This document shows positions 19,367 to 31,423 of a stretch of 64,000 nucleotides of DNA, piece by piece (the stretch's first letter is position 1; each line of letters opens with the position of its first letter). Position numbers and translations under genes: made by a program. The DNA comes from Chamaecrista fasciculata (taxonomy: Eukaryota > Streptophyta > Magnoliopsida > Fabales > Fabaceae), in NCBI GenBank assembly GCA_003254925.1, contig QANZ01019958.1, positions 1 to 64,000 on the forward strand. The letters are read 5' to 3'. Below the pieces are notes generated by a model. It was not told where the DNA came from. It saw only the letters and a list, made by a program, of their open reading frames with translations, and did no database searches.

Positions 19367-20680
19367 CTGGGTTTGCCCAATTAGGGTCAGTACATATGTT
19401 CTACCATACTAGTCAACCATAGATACAATCAAGGTCATCAGAACACACTACCTTGCTTGGATAGTTTATATACATTAAACAAAAGATATACAATTCGTTA
19501 CTTGAAGCTTAGCCTCACTAAAAGCCTAAAGGCACCCCCAATGACGAGATAAACACATCCTCCGTGGTGACTAGCAAAATGAATTTCCTGATCGGCATAT
19601 GAAAATGTTAAATGAGTGAGAATTCAAAAATTCTTAGTAGGATACTAACCTTTACTTACCTGCAATCTTTGTCGCTGCAAAAGCCACTTACAATACAACT
19701 CTAGAACTAAGCAAACAATCCATATCACCAATAACATTATAATCAACATATATCACTCCAACATGTAACAACATAACCATTAATCAGTTTTCACATGTCA
19801 TCATTTATCAATACCATCATGATCTAGCTCATATCTCATAAATATCATCATATCATAAGTTTATATGGACACTTACAGTATGTTTCACATTCATGCAATT
19901 AATGCATATGTAGAGCATCAGGAACTTCCTCTAATTTCAATTACATTACATTGTTGGTCGTGATGGCCACATCACCTAAACCAAGATACTTGTAAGTATA
20001 ACCGGCAGCTGATTGTGGCCGCAGCGCCACCGGAATCGAGATACACGAGGGTATAACCGACATTGGCCTCCAAGGCATCTTCTGATGTGTACACGATTTC
20101 ATTGGTTGATCATCATCATTATTTCCTTGTCTCATTTCATGTGAACATACAACACTCATGTTTTAGGTTTGATTTGAACTTATTAGTTGATGGTCCTAAC
20201 TGGACAGAAAAAAAACTGGTTAAGAGTAACTCATTCCTCCAATCTTGTCGCAATGAGACTTAAAATGAGATAAATATAACTTCACTTGTTTGATTGTGAA
20301 ACGAACTATCCCACTTTTGAAACCCTTCGAAACCTAATTTGGCCTTATTTGGTGACGACTCTAACTAGTCGGAAGCAACATGTAACTCGAGTCTCATTAC
20401 ATTCAAACTAAAAACGAGAGAAATATGATATGAACAAAATTGATATATAGTTTGAAATCAAAAATAATATTTTTTTATCAATAATACATTACATATCATT
20501 AGTCACATTTAATATTTGACTATTTGACTACAATTAGAGAAGAAAGCTAAAATCAGTCAAAACATAAAACTTTGAAAATAAAAATAACAATAAACACATT
20601 GGTGACGAAATTAAAAATTGATATAAAATTTGAAATAAAAAATAGTATTTTTTTACCTTTTTTTTACTTGTGACACCTTT
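18940..20680. other. Repeat-rich DNA downstream of the COX23-type gene
   Basis: It holds an (AT)n tract at about 19338-19363. An unassigned segment at 19380-20160 resembles 50000-50180 in style (tracts on 'gagtgagt' and 'actcat'), and a dispersed repeat lies at 20160-20480. The minus ORF at 19941-20159 matches nothing I recognise. An AATAAA read on the minus strand at 20678-20683 may be the COX23-type poly(A) signal. Confidence 0.35.
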
Positions 20681-20683
20681 ATT
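20677..20683 (-). terminator. Candidate poly(A) signal of the COX23-type gene
   Basis: The minus strand reads AATAAAG here, about 130 bases after the stop codon. There is no other AATAAA closer to the stop. Confidence 0.4.
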
Positions 20684-20813
20684 GTCTTATTCATAAATAA
20701 ATCCATAAAAGATAATGTTATTACAAAGGTGGACCAAATGATCCTAGTGACATCTTAACTTTGCCTACTTTAACTCTGAAGTCTGAACATACAAACAGCA
20801 AAATTGCAAGACT

Positions 20814-21105
20814 TCATGAAAACAAGGATCGACTCTTGTTGCGTTCCAGTCGAGCCTCCCTCTGTTGAAACAAAAAAGTATCATTCATTTGACCAAAAAA
20901 AAGTATTATTCAACCAGCCTAGATTAATACTATGACAATTGCACACAAATAAAACGGCATTTCATACTCTGTACATGATGTAATATTAACATCAGGAAAA
21001 AAAAAAGAAAAAAGGAAATCGTAAGAGTCTTAAGATTCGGAAGCAGCATTATCAAGCAATAACATGATAATAAATAACTCTACAAGTTTTTAGAATCTTT
21101 GAATT

Positions 21106-21142
<37 letters not shown>

Positions 21143-22409
21143 NNNNNNNNNNNNNNNNNNNNNNNNNNNNNNNNNNNNNNNNNNNNNNNNNNNNNNNNNN
21201 NNNNNNNNNNNNNNNNNNNNNNNNNNNNNNNNNNNNNNNNNNNNNNNNNNNNNNNNNNNNNNNNNNNNNNNNNNNNNNNNNNNNNNNNNNNNNNNNNNNN
21301 NNNNNNNNNNNNNNNNNNNNNNNNNNNNNNNNNNNNNNNNNNNNNNNNNNNNNNNNNNNNNNNNNNNNNNNNNNNNNNNNNNNNNNNNNNNNNNNNNNNN
21401 NNNNNNNNNNNNNNNNNNNNNNNNNNNNNNNNNNNNNNNNNNNNNNNNNNNNACAGCGACACGCTAAACTCTCAAAATTACGCGACACGACACGCCATAT
21501 ATTTATATATATAAATAATTAAATATTCATAATTTTTAATGAAAAATTTAAAAATTATAAGTTTTATTCATAATATATGTCATATGTATTATTATTTTCT
21601 CTTATATGTCATGTTAAAGTCACAAAAAATTGATTTATATTTTAAAATTTATGAATATGTGTCGTGTCGGTGTCGTACGGGTGTCGGACACTGACACGTG
21701 TCCGACACGGCGACACGCCCTCAAAATGAAGTGTCCATGCTTCTTAGATTGCCACAAATTCTGACAATACGTGGCCAAAGGAATGGCCATCAAGTCAATG
21801 GGTTCAGCAAGGGGTAAAACGATGGACAATCAGACAAAGACTATTGCATGCGGACCAATTAACTAAACAGATATAAGCAAACTCAGCTAATGGGTAAGAC
21901 CAAATCCCAATTTCCAAGTTTATCTCCAACTACACCGCTAAGTGAATCACCCGAACTTTGATTTGTAACTTCAGTTTCAGTTTGAGGGTGAAAAGCAGAG
22001 GAAAACTTTGGTTATGGGCCAAAAAGTTTCTAAAAGATTATTCCAAAATTAACTAACTTAACATTTCTATCAGACACAATGGTGAGAAGTAATCCATGTA
22101 AACGTACAACCTCATGAAAGAATAACTTAACTATATGGGAAGCATACTACATAGAATGAAAAGGCTATCTTAGAAAACTTATCTTCCAGAACTAAAACAG
22201 AATCATGACAAGAAGCAGTGCATGGTAAACTAAGGACAAAGTCCACATGAAGATACTTCCAAGGTTCATCAGGAACAAGGAAAAAGAGTGTATAACCCTT
22301 GGTTTTGCTTTTGACGTTTGACATGTTTGACATTAGAATTGTTAGAACCCACACTGATTTTACTGATATTGATAGAGAATAGGGGCCTCAAAAGAGCGAA
22401 AACAGTGAC

Positions 22410-22449
<40 letters not shown>

Positions 22450-25400
22450 AGAATAACCTAATGAAGCAAGATAAAACACTAGAAAAATAAGAAGAATGGA
22501 AATAACACAAGTGCCTAACTTTTCAGAGGTTAGACTCTCTCCCTTCTGAGAGGCCATGTCTCTCCCAACCTTTCACAACTAAAAATCCCCCCCTTCTCTT
22601 TCCCAAAACCCACTTTAAATAATTACAAAAACCTTCACATTTACTATGGGCCCAGCCCAATAACAGTAGGCCTATCAGGATAGCATTCAAAAAACATCAT
22701 GTTTTAAGGAAGGCCAATACAACCAATCTTGAACCTGGACTACGATTTTGTACCATCCAAAGTGTCCAGCCAATCCTTCAACATGTAGTTCCCATATAAG
22801 AAAATTCCTTGTGGATGGGCGAGGAATGCACAATCTAGTGCATCGAAAAAGATTACCATCCCTTATGAGGAAGTCCTTATGATCATGACGATTGCAATTA
22901 CTAATTTCTTGAGAAATGATTCCAAGGTCAAGTCAAGTGGCATACAAATCTTCCAACCTATTAAATCCCACCAGCAATTTTATTCCTACCCCAGAATAAT
23001 GCTTGACAACAAAAGTGAATTCCATAAGGAACACAACCCATTCAACATGCCTAGAATTCAAATTTTTTTGAGATTGAAGAAACTTAAGGTCTTGATGGTT
23101 AGAGTATAAAACAGATTATTTGGGCAGCAAGTAAAACTTTCAATGCTTAAAGGTCCTAACAAGAGCTGTGTCATGTGGAGTACTATTGCTTAGCCTCATT
23201 AAGTTTCTCACTAAAGAAAGCTATGCCATGTGGATGACCTTCTTGACTAAGAACACCTCTCTTCTAGTTTCTATATCACCAACATTGAGATAAAAATGTA
23301 GGAAAAACTAAAATAGTTCCAGCACCCCATTATTCATACCCTCCACAATACCATCATTCACAATAATGCCTCCCGAAGCATAATAAACTTGTTCAGAACA
23401 GGGACTACATAATTTAAACAAGTTTCTATTCAATGTTAACTATAGTCATTAAGAAATTCCTCTTACATAGTAGTTTCTACAATGACAAAAATGATAGAGC
23501 TCAAATTGCATCCAATTTAAACATGAGGAGTCTTTTCTTACTCATCTAAGTTGCCGAAAAGCTATGTTAGATTGTACCCTAATTTATCTTTCCAGCCTTG
23601 CTTGGCTACGGATAGACCCACTGAAATTAATACATAAAAAGAAAAGGGAAAGGCAAAGAAAAAGAAAAAGAGGCAGCAAAGGATGGGCTAGGGCCAGTAG
23701 CTAATCCTGGGCCTGGGACACCTGCAGAAAAGACAAATGTATGCAAGGAGATAGAGAAGGATGCTTACCTGGACAGTACTAGGGGAAATGGGGAAAGAGG
23801 TAGCGAACTCTGACATATGAGGTCGTAAAGGGCAGCGGATACATGTAGTGAGTTGGTATTTGTTTGCTGGTTGCTTAGGTAGGAGGTAGGAAAGAAATGG
23901 GAACTTGGTAGGGAGAGTCCTGGCCTCTTGAAAGCCTATCTTCAATTATTCTGTTTGAGAGCATTTTAAGGCGATTCCTCAGTATCAATTCACTTCTCTA
24001 TATGGGGAATTTATCTTGTATATAGACTGAATAATACAAAGATTGCAGAGATTGCTAACAGTTACCCACAAAAAACTAACTCAACATTCTAGGGTAGATG
24101 AAGTGTAGGTGAGAGCATGAGGTTCAGTGCAGCAATGCCAACAGGGTATCTTTCAGAGTAGGGAGTAAGGGACGAGAAAAGAATATCTTAAACTTCCCCT
24201 TGTTTAAGACTCCAACTTTTAGAGGGAAGATAACAAGGAAATTTAGATTAATCCTCCTCAACCATAGGCTAAATTGCACTAAAACCCCCTTAGTTTTAGG
24301 TTAGGGGCAAAAAGTACCCCTGAGTTTTAAAACTTGACAGATAGACTCTCTGAGCTTTTAATTTTGTTCACTTAACACCCTTGAGTTTTTCAAAAAATGA
24401 AGTTATTTAGGGGTTTTAATTGAGCAAAGTTGAAAGTTCAAGGGATCTGTCTGTCAAGTTTTAAAACTCAGGGGTCCTAAGTAAGCACAATTAAAAACTC
24501 AGGGGTCTATTTGTCAAATTTTAAAACTCAGGGGCATTTTCTGCCCCTAACTGGCTAACTCAAAACTCAGGGGTCTTAATGCAATTTAGCCTTTTCCTTC
24601 AATATTTCTATTTACCCCAAATTGGAAGATTTTCATAGAGCTTCGAATATAACTACCTTTAATACCATATAGATAATAAAAACAATAAACATGCATATAT
24701 ATAATTACACAATACAACCACTATTATTTTTAAATTTGACTTGCGGATAATCAATAGATTTATTTCAAACCAAAACATTTAAATTTATACTTAATTAAAT
24801 ACAACTATACATAGACATGCAAGCCTTTATTTATGTGCGTGTAAAAACATATAAGCACAAATATGCTTGCACATATGCATACACAAATCCAAAGGTACAC
24901 ATGCACATACGCACATAAGTGAGTGTATGTTTGTATGTGAACACATACATATATATATACTAGAGGCTTTGCGTGCCCGTTAGGGCACGCAAATATGTAT
25001 GTAAAATAAATGAGGGACTAAATCGTTAACTCAGTAAAAAAGAAGGGATCAAATAATAATTTTCCTCTTATTATTAATTTTGTACTATAGTTTTAAAATG
25101 TGGACAACCAGAAAGAGGTGGAGCCATATAATATAAGATATATATATATATATCCACACATATATACATTTGTATGTATATAAATATGAGCAAACTTACA
25201 GATGCATACATGCGAATGGAAAACCTAGGAAAACATATTTTAGGAAGCTTCCCATCCCTTTTCCATCAATCTGTCCCCATCACTTTCCCTCTAAGCTCCC
25301 AAACAAACCCAAAGATTACTTCGATATAGGCATATAAGAAAATCGCCGTCCAAAATTGGAAACTACATTTTATCTCATTATGATTAAAAGTGTCTCACTC

Positions 25401-28400
25401 AACTGTTATGAAGTTTAATCTGTTACCATTCAAATAATCATGATTTTTAGAGTGATAACAACGAGTAATTTTGTTGAAAAATATGTTTCACTCATACCAT
25501 GAATAATGTCTTAGCTTTTCAAACCGAGGATTAAATTAACACTTTGAAATTTAAACTGTTCATTTTGTCCTAGAAACAGCCAAAAATACAAAGTTTTCAT
25601 TTTGAAATTGAAATACTAAGGCCTATTAATAAGATTATTAACATTTCAAACAAACATTAGCTGAAAACACTGAAAATGTTCGAGTTATAAGCATGACAAA
25701 ATTTAACAATGATAATTATCATCAAATCAAAATTCACGTAAAGATTTTTGCTAAAAAAATAGATGTAAAATACCATAGGGTGGTAAAGTAATTGAGTAAA
25801 GAGGCAGAAACAATTGCTCCAGCATTCAAATGCACACTTGACGCTCCATTCAAAGTCTTTCAATTTATGCAATGTATAACAATACAAGATACAGAAGTTG
25901 CTGATAAATCCAATACCTCCTTTTTCTTACACTCCTTGTAAACATCAAATTGTTCTTGGCATTTGCTCTTATTTGAATTAAATTCTTCTAGACCTGAAAA
26001 ATTATGGAAAAGTTAAATAAACTTTTAATGGGTTAAGATATGAAGTTAAAGAATGCTATTGTCAGTTTTCAATATTCAATTTGCATATCCTTCTCATGCT
26101 TCCGAAGTCATTGCATACAATCAAGTTATCTAATACTACATTGATCTTTTAATTATTTCAACTGATATTATTCATGGACTCAAGAATCCATACAATTTAT
26201 GTGCAACATTTGAATAATCATACAAATCTATACCAACTTAATTGTGTTGAGCAAATAGTATTTCATACACTTCAAGCGTAATTTAACAATATGCTCATAC
26301 ACCAAACAATAAAATAAGAGGGCTTCAGTAAATAAAATAGGAAGTGTTTAATATTGTTTTGGACCACCTCATATATTAGAAAATTAAAGTAATAGCTAAT
26401 AAATCTGCAACGTTTCATGTTTTATACTAAGTACATTTTTTCAAGACTTCTTTTCTCCGGAATTTTCTTACATCTTACTTTTTTCTGATTCTTGATAAAT
26501 CTAGGAAAGGATGAAAAGTGGAATGAGTTCATGTCCACCAATTTTTATGCAGTGTTTTGACCTTTCAATATAGTATATTTAGCACACTTTCCTTGAGAGT
26601 TGATTAAGAAAAAAAAAAAGATAGATCTCATAAATTTATGTGCAACAACACCAAATTCCTAGCAATAGTGAATCGACAAAAATAATTGTTTGATTGGCAT
26701 TTCATTCATCAAGTCAAGCACCTACTATCCCATTAAGTTCTTTAAATTTCCTAGCTATTGGGACAAGTTAGCTAAATTGATTTATATAAATTTATTCCTT
26801 AAAATTCAGATGTTTCAGCTACAAAACTAGCTAAAATGGTATTCTATGATGTCGAAATTCCTTCCTAACATAAGGCTCACTTGAATTGCTACATAGTTGA
26901 GCTTTTTTTCATGCTCAAGTTGTAGATACACATGTGTCTAGAATAATTTGATTACAGAAACCATGTAGGAAAACTTGGGGTTTCTTACCCATTGTAATAT
27001 AAACATAGTTTCTAGGAAGCTTAGAAGACTTGGCTTTGTTAACTTTGTTGGTAGGAATGCTGTAGGTAGGAGCAGTGGAACTTTTCTGTCGTGGTCAGAC
27101 AGTATTAGCTGCAACATTATTAAGGTGACTGAAAACTGGATTTCTTTGCTTTGTAGTTCAGCTGGTGGAAAAGAAGTCCTCATCACTTGTGTATGCAGCC
27201 CCCCAGACTGGAGCACAGAGCTAAGCTTTTGGAACTTTAGGAGACTTTAATCAGATAATGAATTGAGGTGAAAAGCTTAGCAAAATATGGTGCACCCCTG
27301 GTTCTGAGAAGTTTTCCAATCTCATCAATAATTGTGAAATTATTGATGCTCCCCCTAGGGAAATTGGTATACAGGGTACGACAGAAGAAAACAAAATGAT
27401 GTAGTCAGAAAACATGGACAGATTGCTAGTCAACCCTGCGTGGATGATGGAATTCCCCAACACATCAGTCAAATGCAAAACTATGGCTGCCTTTGACCAC
27501 AGTCCCTTGTTTCCATTGAATTATGTGTTCATTTTAGATTTAGGCCCTGGGGCCAGTAGGTTTAAAGCCATGTAGCTTAGACCTCTGTAACAGGGTCGTT
27601 TACAAACATTGTTGCAAGGAAATTAATCTTATGATGAAAAACCTACTGTCTTAGAACAAACTTCATTCTGGCCAAATTGAACTTAACATCTCACAACTGA
27701 ATAAGAAACTCGCGGATATTCAAGCCAGCATAACAGATATTAATCCTAAGTTGATGCAAAAAGAAAGTTAGATAAAGGAGGAATTAGAACAATTGCTAGA
27801 AATAGAAGAAATTCATTAAGCTCAAAAGGCTAGACGGCTCTGGCTAGTAAATGGAGACCGGAATACAAAGTACTTTCATCTTGTGAAAAAGAAGAGAAGG
27901 ATGACAAATAAAATCTGGAGGATCAAAGATGACAATAGCGAATGGATTGATGACTATGAAAAGGTTGAGGAACACGCCTTGAACTTCTTCAAGAGAATTT
28001 GAGTTAGCCAGTGAGATGCCATTGGAAAACATAACTAGATGAACTTCAAATCATCAGTCTTACAGAACTCTCAACTGATCAAGCTTCGGAACTCTCCAAA
28101 CCTCTAAATGATGAAGAGATTAGAATTGACTTATTCAAAAAGAAACCATTTAAGGCAACTGGGCCAGATGGTGCCAGTTGGATTTTTTTCCGCAGTTTTG
28201 GGATGTTGTTACTTATTAAAGAAGATATTACCAGGCTGGTTAAAGGATTTTTCTCCAAGGGCTATCTGCTGAAAGAGCTAAATCAAACATAGATTTCCTT
28301 AATGCCGAAGGTGAAGAACCTTCAATCATTCGAGGAATTTAGGCCTATAAACCTATGTAATGTAGTCTACAAAATCATCTCCATAGTTATCAGTAATAGA

Positions 28401-30360
28401 CTACAACCAGTTATGGATCTCATTATCTCTCCTTATTAGAACACATTTTTTAAGGGAGGGAAAATTTCTGATAACATCTTCTTGGCCTCAGAACTGATGA
28501 ATGTAATAGTAATACACAAAGCTAGAAAACACAAAACAAGTGTTGTGCCATCAAACTGGATATGGCAAAAGCCTATGACAAGTTGGGTTGGAATTTTCTG
28601 AGGGTTATACTGATCAGAATGAAATTCCCTAACCATCTAGTCAATTTGATCTTACAATGTGTACAACTGTTACCTACAACCTATTACTGAATGGCCACAA
28701 AGTTGATCACTTCTAGCCTCAAAGGGGTTTAAGGCAGGGGGACCCCTGTCCCCCCACCTTTTAATACTTTGCTCTAACTATCTGAGGGCTATGCTGGCCA
28801 AAGCAGAAGAGAAGAAATTAGCTGGAATCTCATTTGCTTGGTCTGGTCCCAAGTTAAGGCATCTGATGTATGCAGACCATACTATCTTATTTTTGAAGGC
28901 AGGCAAAAAATCTTGGGAAACTGTTAAAGGGATCCTAGATAAATACTACAGCCAAGATTTATTTCTTGGCCAGCTCAAGAGGTTAGCAAAATTGCTTCAA
29001 TTTTCATTACTCTCTCCCATAAAAGGATAAACTGCTCTGAAATCTTTTGAAGGATGGAGCCTACTCAGTGGAAAAAGGATATAAAAATCCTCACCACGGA
29101 CAGAATTAATTTTTCCAACAGAAGCAAAGCACACATTCCATGATCATAGTTGACAAAATTAAAAATAGGGCTGCCTCTTGAGATATGGTTTTTCAATCCA
29201 TCATTCAAGAAAAAAATACAATTAGCAGACCTTCAAATAGCAGAAGCGCCCCTAGCTCCAGAAATATGGGTGACACTCAGTGTTCCATCACAACGGAGTG
29301 GAAGAAAGTAAGAAGCAAGAAGTTATTGGCTGCGGCAGTAGAACTCAGTGGGAGTATGTCAAAGTGGTTTGGCAGAATAGTGGAAGCTTCATTGGACAAC
29401 AGCTATTAGTTTTCTAATGCTCCTCAGAGACATACTGATAATGATGTTCAAGTTGTAAATTCTGCTAGCATTGTGGTCCCCAAATGCAAACTCACTGTCC
29501 ATGATCGAAGGGAGGAGAAAGGATAGCTCAATATCAAGACTTGGTGCTGAAATTACTTGCTGTCTAACAAAGTAGTTACCCTAGTCTGTAGTAGGAACAT
29601 TGATAGTTTTAAGGAAGTGTGGACTTGTTTAAGCATGCTGCATATTAGGCCTAATAGGTCGTATTCTCTACCCTTGTAACTCTGATTTGGATTTTTGGTG
29701 TATAGAAAGAAAGAAAGAAAAAAGAAAAAAGGCTTGGGGTTTCTTATTCTTCATATGGCATAAAAATAATTAAGGCCATTTTGTCATTGGTTTGCAGCTT
29801 CACAACAAACTTATCAGCTCCTTAAAACATCAAAGAAGAAAAACTAAAAAACAGAACGGAACCAAGTTCATAGATTTTTTTAACATACATTATTAATATT
29901 TCAGATTAAAGCAAAGCTCAAATTCCTCGAAACAAAGACGTATCACGAGAATCCTTATACAAACTTCTACAACGTCACAGTGATTCAGTGAACACGCAAA
30001 GATAATTCTTTAAGGATAAGGACACCAATTCCCCAGCAAGGGTGAATCAACAGAAAATCTATTTATTAGCATTCCATGCCTAAGAAAGTGAAGGCAAAGA
30101 AATTATAATCCCAAATATCAAAAGATGCAAATTTCCGTTGATCAATTTGTCAATTGAAAAAACCTAGCTTCAATTATTAATCATCTCTTCGACAAATGTT
30201 CAAACAAAAATTCAAGGTGAGCAAAACTACAGAATCGATGAAAGTATATATATATATATTGTATCTTACATTTGAGAGAAGCAGTGTATTGAGGAAAACA
30301 CGGAGAATCAGAAATTCTAGCTGCACTGGGATACGACGGTGTTGAGGAACCGGACGTCAT
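20814..30360 (-). CDS. COX23: Twin-CX9C mitochondrial protein, COX23-like; three exons
   Basis: Exon 1 is 30270-30360 (ATG at 30360), exon 2 is 25917-25993 and exon 3 is 20814-20861 (TGA at 20814-20816). Introns begin GTAAGA and GTATTG and end TTTCAG and CAACAG. Phases fit and the product is 71 residues. It reads PSAARISDSPCFPQYTASLK in exon 1, CLEEFNSNKSKCQEQFDVYK across the first junction, and REARLERNKSRSLFS at the end. Cysteines 21/31 and 42/52 form two CX9C pairs, the CHCH hairpin oxidised by the Mia40 system in the mitochondrial intermembrane space. COX23-type proteins assist cytochrome c oxidase assembly. No lesion is seen. Introns of 4276 and 5055 bp are packed with transposons and one assembly gap. 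A paralogous small CX9C protein is possible, but the PSAARISDS and REARLERNK blocks favour COX23. Confidence 0.88.
21116..21142. repeat. AT microsatellite bordering the assembly gap
   Basis: An uninterrupted (AT)n runs straight into the run of N and is probably why assembly failed. Other (AT)n tracts occur near 7307, 15390, 19338, 22417, 30244 and 35200. Confidence 0.85.
21143..21452. other. Assembly gap (310 N)
   Basis: Unknown bases inside intron 2 of the COX23-type gene. ORFs drawn through it are meaningless. Confidence 0.99.
21453..21748. repeat. Dispersed GACACG-rich repeat, copy 2
   Basis: It is in inverse orientation to 1222-1532. GTGTCGGACACTGACACGTG and flanking GACACG motifs are well kept near 21680-21720, and the last bases read GAAGTGTCCATGCTTC. 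The left part is cut by the gap. It lies in intron 2 of the COX23-type gene. Confidence 0.65.
22127..23520 (-). pseudogene. Ty3/gypsy pol remnant (RNase H to integrase)
   Basis: Minus-strand conceptual pieces in order: FFSEKLNEAKQ (about 23200) and QKNLNSRHVEWVVFLMEFTF (RNase H end, about 23040). Then TRLCIPRPSTRNFL and VEGLAGHFGWYK (integrase zinc region, about 22780-22840). After a solo-LTR insertion come KRQKQ and PDEPWKYLHVDFVLSLP with HDSVLVLEDKFSKIA (integrase core start, 22170-22270). Several stops and frameshifts are present. The LPVPDxPWxxxxxDFVxGLP-like block points to a chromovirus-type gypsy element. It sits in intron 2 of the COX23-type gene, same strand. Confidence 0.75.
22340..22677 (-). 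mobile_element. Solo LTR inside the gypsy integrase
   Basis: Read on the minus strand it begins TGATAGGCCTACTG and ends GGTTCTAACA, the TG..CA form of an LTR. It contains an (AT)n tract and pyrimidine-rich segments and no coding sequence. It separates the two halves of the gypsy integrase zinc region. Flanking five bases (AGAAT / GGATA) do not match, so either the duplication has decayed or the borders are a few bases off. Confidence 0.6.
24267..24591. mobile_element. MITE with GGCTAAATTGC termini
   Basis: GGCTAAATTGCACTAAAACC at the left mirrors GGTCTTAATGCAATTTAGCC at the right. Internal CTCAGGGG/CCCCTGAG blocks also pair. It lies in intron 2 of the COX23-type gene. No clean target duplication is seen. 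Confidence 0.7.
24967..24992. repeat. 11-bp perfect hairpin, Helitron-like
   Basis: TTTGCGTGCCC-GTTA-GGGCACGCAAA follows TATATATACTAGAGGC. A short GC-rich hairpin next to an AT-rich border is seen in plant Helitron ends, but the usual CTRR 3' terminus at the right distance is not evident. Confidence 0.45.
25994..26973. other. COX23-type intron 1, part 3' of the LINE
   Basis: AT-rich intron sequence. The transposon-free part shows no gene. The upstream half (29747-30269) is equally featureless apart from an (AT)n tract at about 30244-30260. Confidence 0.45.
26988..29732 (+). pseudogene. 5'-truncated L1-type LINE in COX23-type intron 1
   Basis: The sequence starts inside the endonuclease (VNFVGRNAVGRSSGTFLSW, then VLITCVCSPPDW). 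It continues through an Asp-Phe-Asn-Gln-like block and reverse transcriptase pieces at about 28080-28910: LNDEEIRIDLFKKKPFKATG, FEEFRPINLCNVVYKIIS, GKISDNIFLASELM and LRQGDPLSP. The box usually read as YADD is YADH (about 28870). It ends in a (GAAA)n tail. A 14-bp direct repeat, CTTGGGGTTTCTTA, flanks it (26974-26987 and 29733-29746). Many stops and frameshifts make it dead. It is antisense to the host gene. Confidence 0.88.
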
Positions 30361-31423
30361 CGCGGATTTTCTCGGATCTTCTTCTATTTTCTCAACGTGT
30401 AGCTACTAGTTGAACTGAAAATATGAAATATTGTACAATTTGAAAGAAGCTCCTTCTTGCTTAAATGATCGTATTCTCTCTATCGGTGTTTCCGGGTGGG
30501 TTGGATCGGGTTTAAAGATGAGGTGGTTTGAGTTAGAATTGTTGGAGGACAAGTTGGTTTGAAAGTTGGATTTTGAAAAAAAAAATATTGGGCTAAAGTG
30601 TACTTTTGGACCCAAAATTTTGGCAAAGGTCTCAATTTGGTCCTATAATTTTTTTTGTTGCAATTTTGGTCCCATAACTTCTGAAAACGTTCCACCATTG
30701 GTCCCAAGCTGATTTCCATTCATTTTCTGTCGTTAAAGATGATCTGACATACTGAGTTGAATGATGACGTGACAAATATGAGTGAAGTGAATTTAACGAC
30801 AAATAATGGATGGAAATCAGCTTGGGACCAAAGGTGAGACGTTTTCAAAAGTTATTGAACCAAAATTGCAACAAAAAAGATTATGGGACCAAATTGAGAC
30901 CTTTGCCAAAGTTATGGGACTAAAATTACAACAAAAGTTATGAGACCAAAAGTGCACTTTAGCCAAAATATTTTAACCCAAACCAAACTAAATCAAATAG
31001 TTATGGGTTGAGTTAGGCGGTGATCGAGCACTCATCGTAAAGTGCCAAACGAATCAAATTAATAATATTTGAGCCTCGCAAGTATTACTATATATTAATA
31101 TATATAGTATAGATACTAACCCCAATGTCGAATCTCTCGCAGAACTTCGTGGTTAAAGATAACTATTATTTATATGAATATCTATGAACTTAGGTGAGGC
31201 TATGAAGATAGATCGATGAACAATTATATAAAAGGTAGACGAACAAGAAAGATAAAGATATCCTAGAGAACAATCATGAATTCCACCATCCTAGTTCATA
31301 AAGATGCAGAATTGAAGTCTCACTTTAATTATGTAACGAACCATATTCAAAGGTATTAATCTAAAACTTCGTCACTTTTGACTGGGTCCAATCCACCAAG
31401 GATGGACTTATATCCCAACAATT
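30361..31423. other. Upstream region of the COX23-type gene
   Basis: 30361-30590 should hold the promoter and leader. I see no firm TATA box. Further out are a MITE (30591-30964) and AT-rich DNA with no gene. Confidence 0.4.
30591..30964. mobile_element. Mutator-type MITE upstream of the COX23-type gene
   Basis: GGCTAAAGTGTACTTTTGG mirrors CCAAAAGTGCACTTTAGCC. The arms pair over about 130 bp, meeting at a GGATGGAAATCAGCTTGGGA / TCCCAAGCTGATTTCCATTC pair. AAAATATTG (30582-30590) and AAAATATTT (30965-30973) form a 9-bp target duplication with one change. It lies 230 bp 5' of the ATG. Confidence 0.8.

Larger units (their letters stand above)
23521..25916. other. Rest of COX23-type intron 2
   Basis: It contains a MITE (24267-24591), a strong hairpin (24967-24992) and AT microsatellites (24940-24962, 25138-25152). 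Minus ORFs at 23688-23945 and 25657-25887 show no family resemblance and no splice logic with COX23. Confidence 0.45.

Noticed and set aside
19941..20159. Minus ORF near the COX23-type 3' end as an extra exon
   Set aside because: The COX23-type frame already ends at a proper stop at 20814 and this ORF resembles no known protein.
21052..21488. ORFs spanning the gap
   Set aside because: They consist almost wholly of unknown bases.
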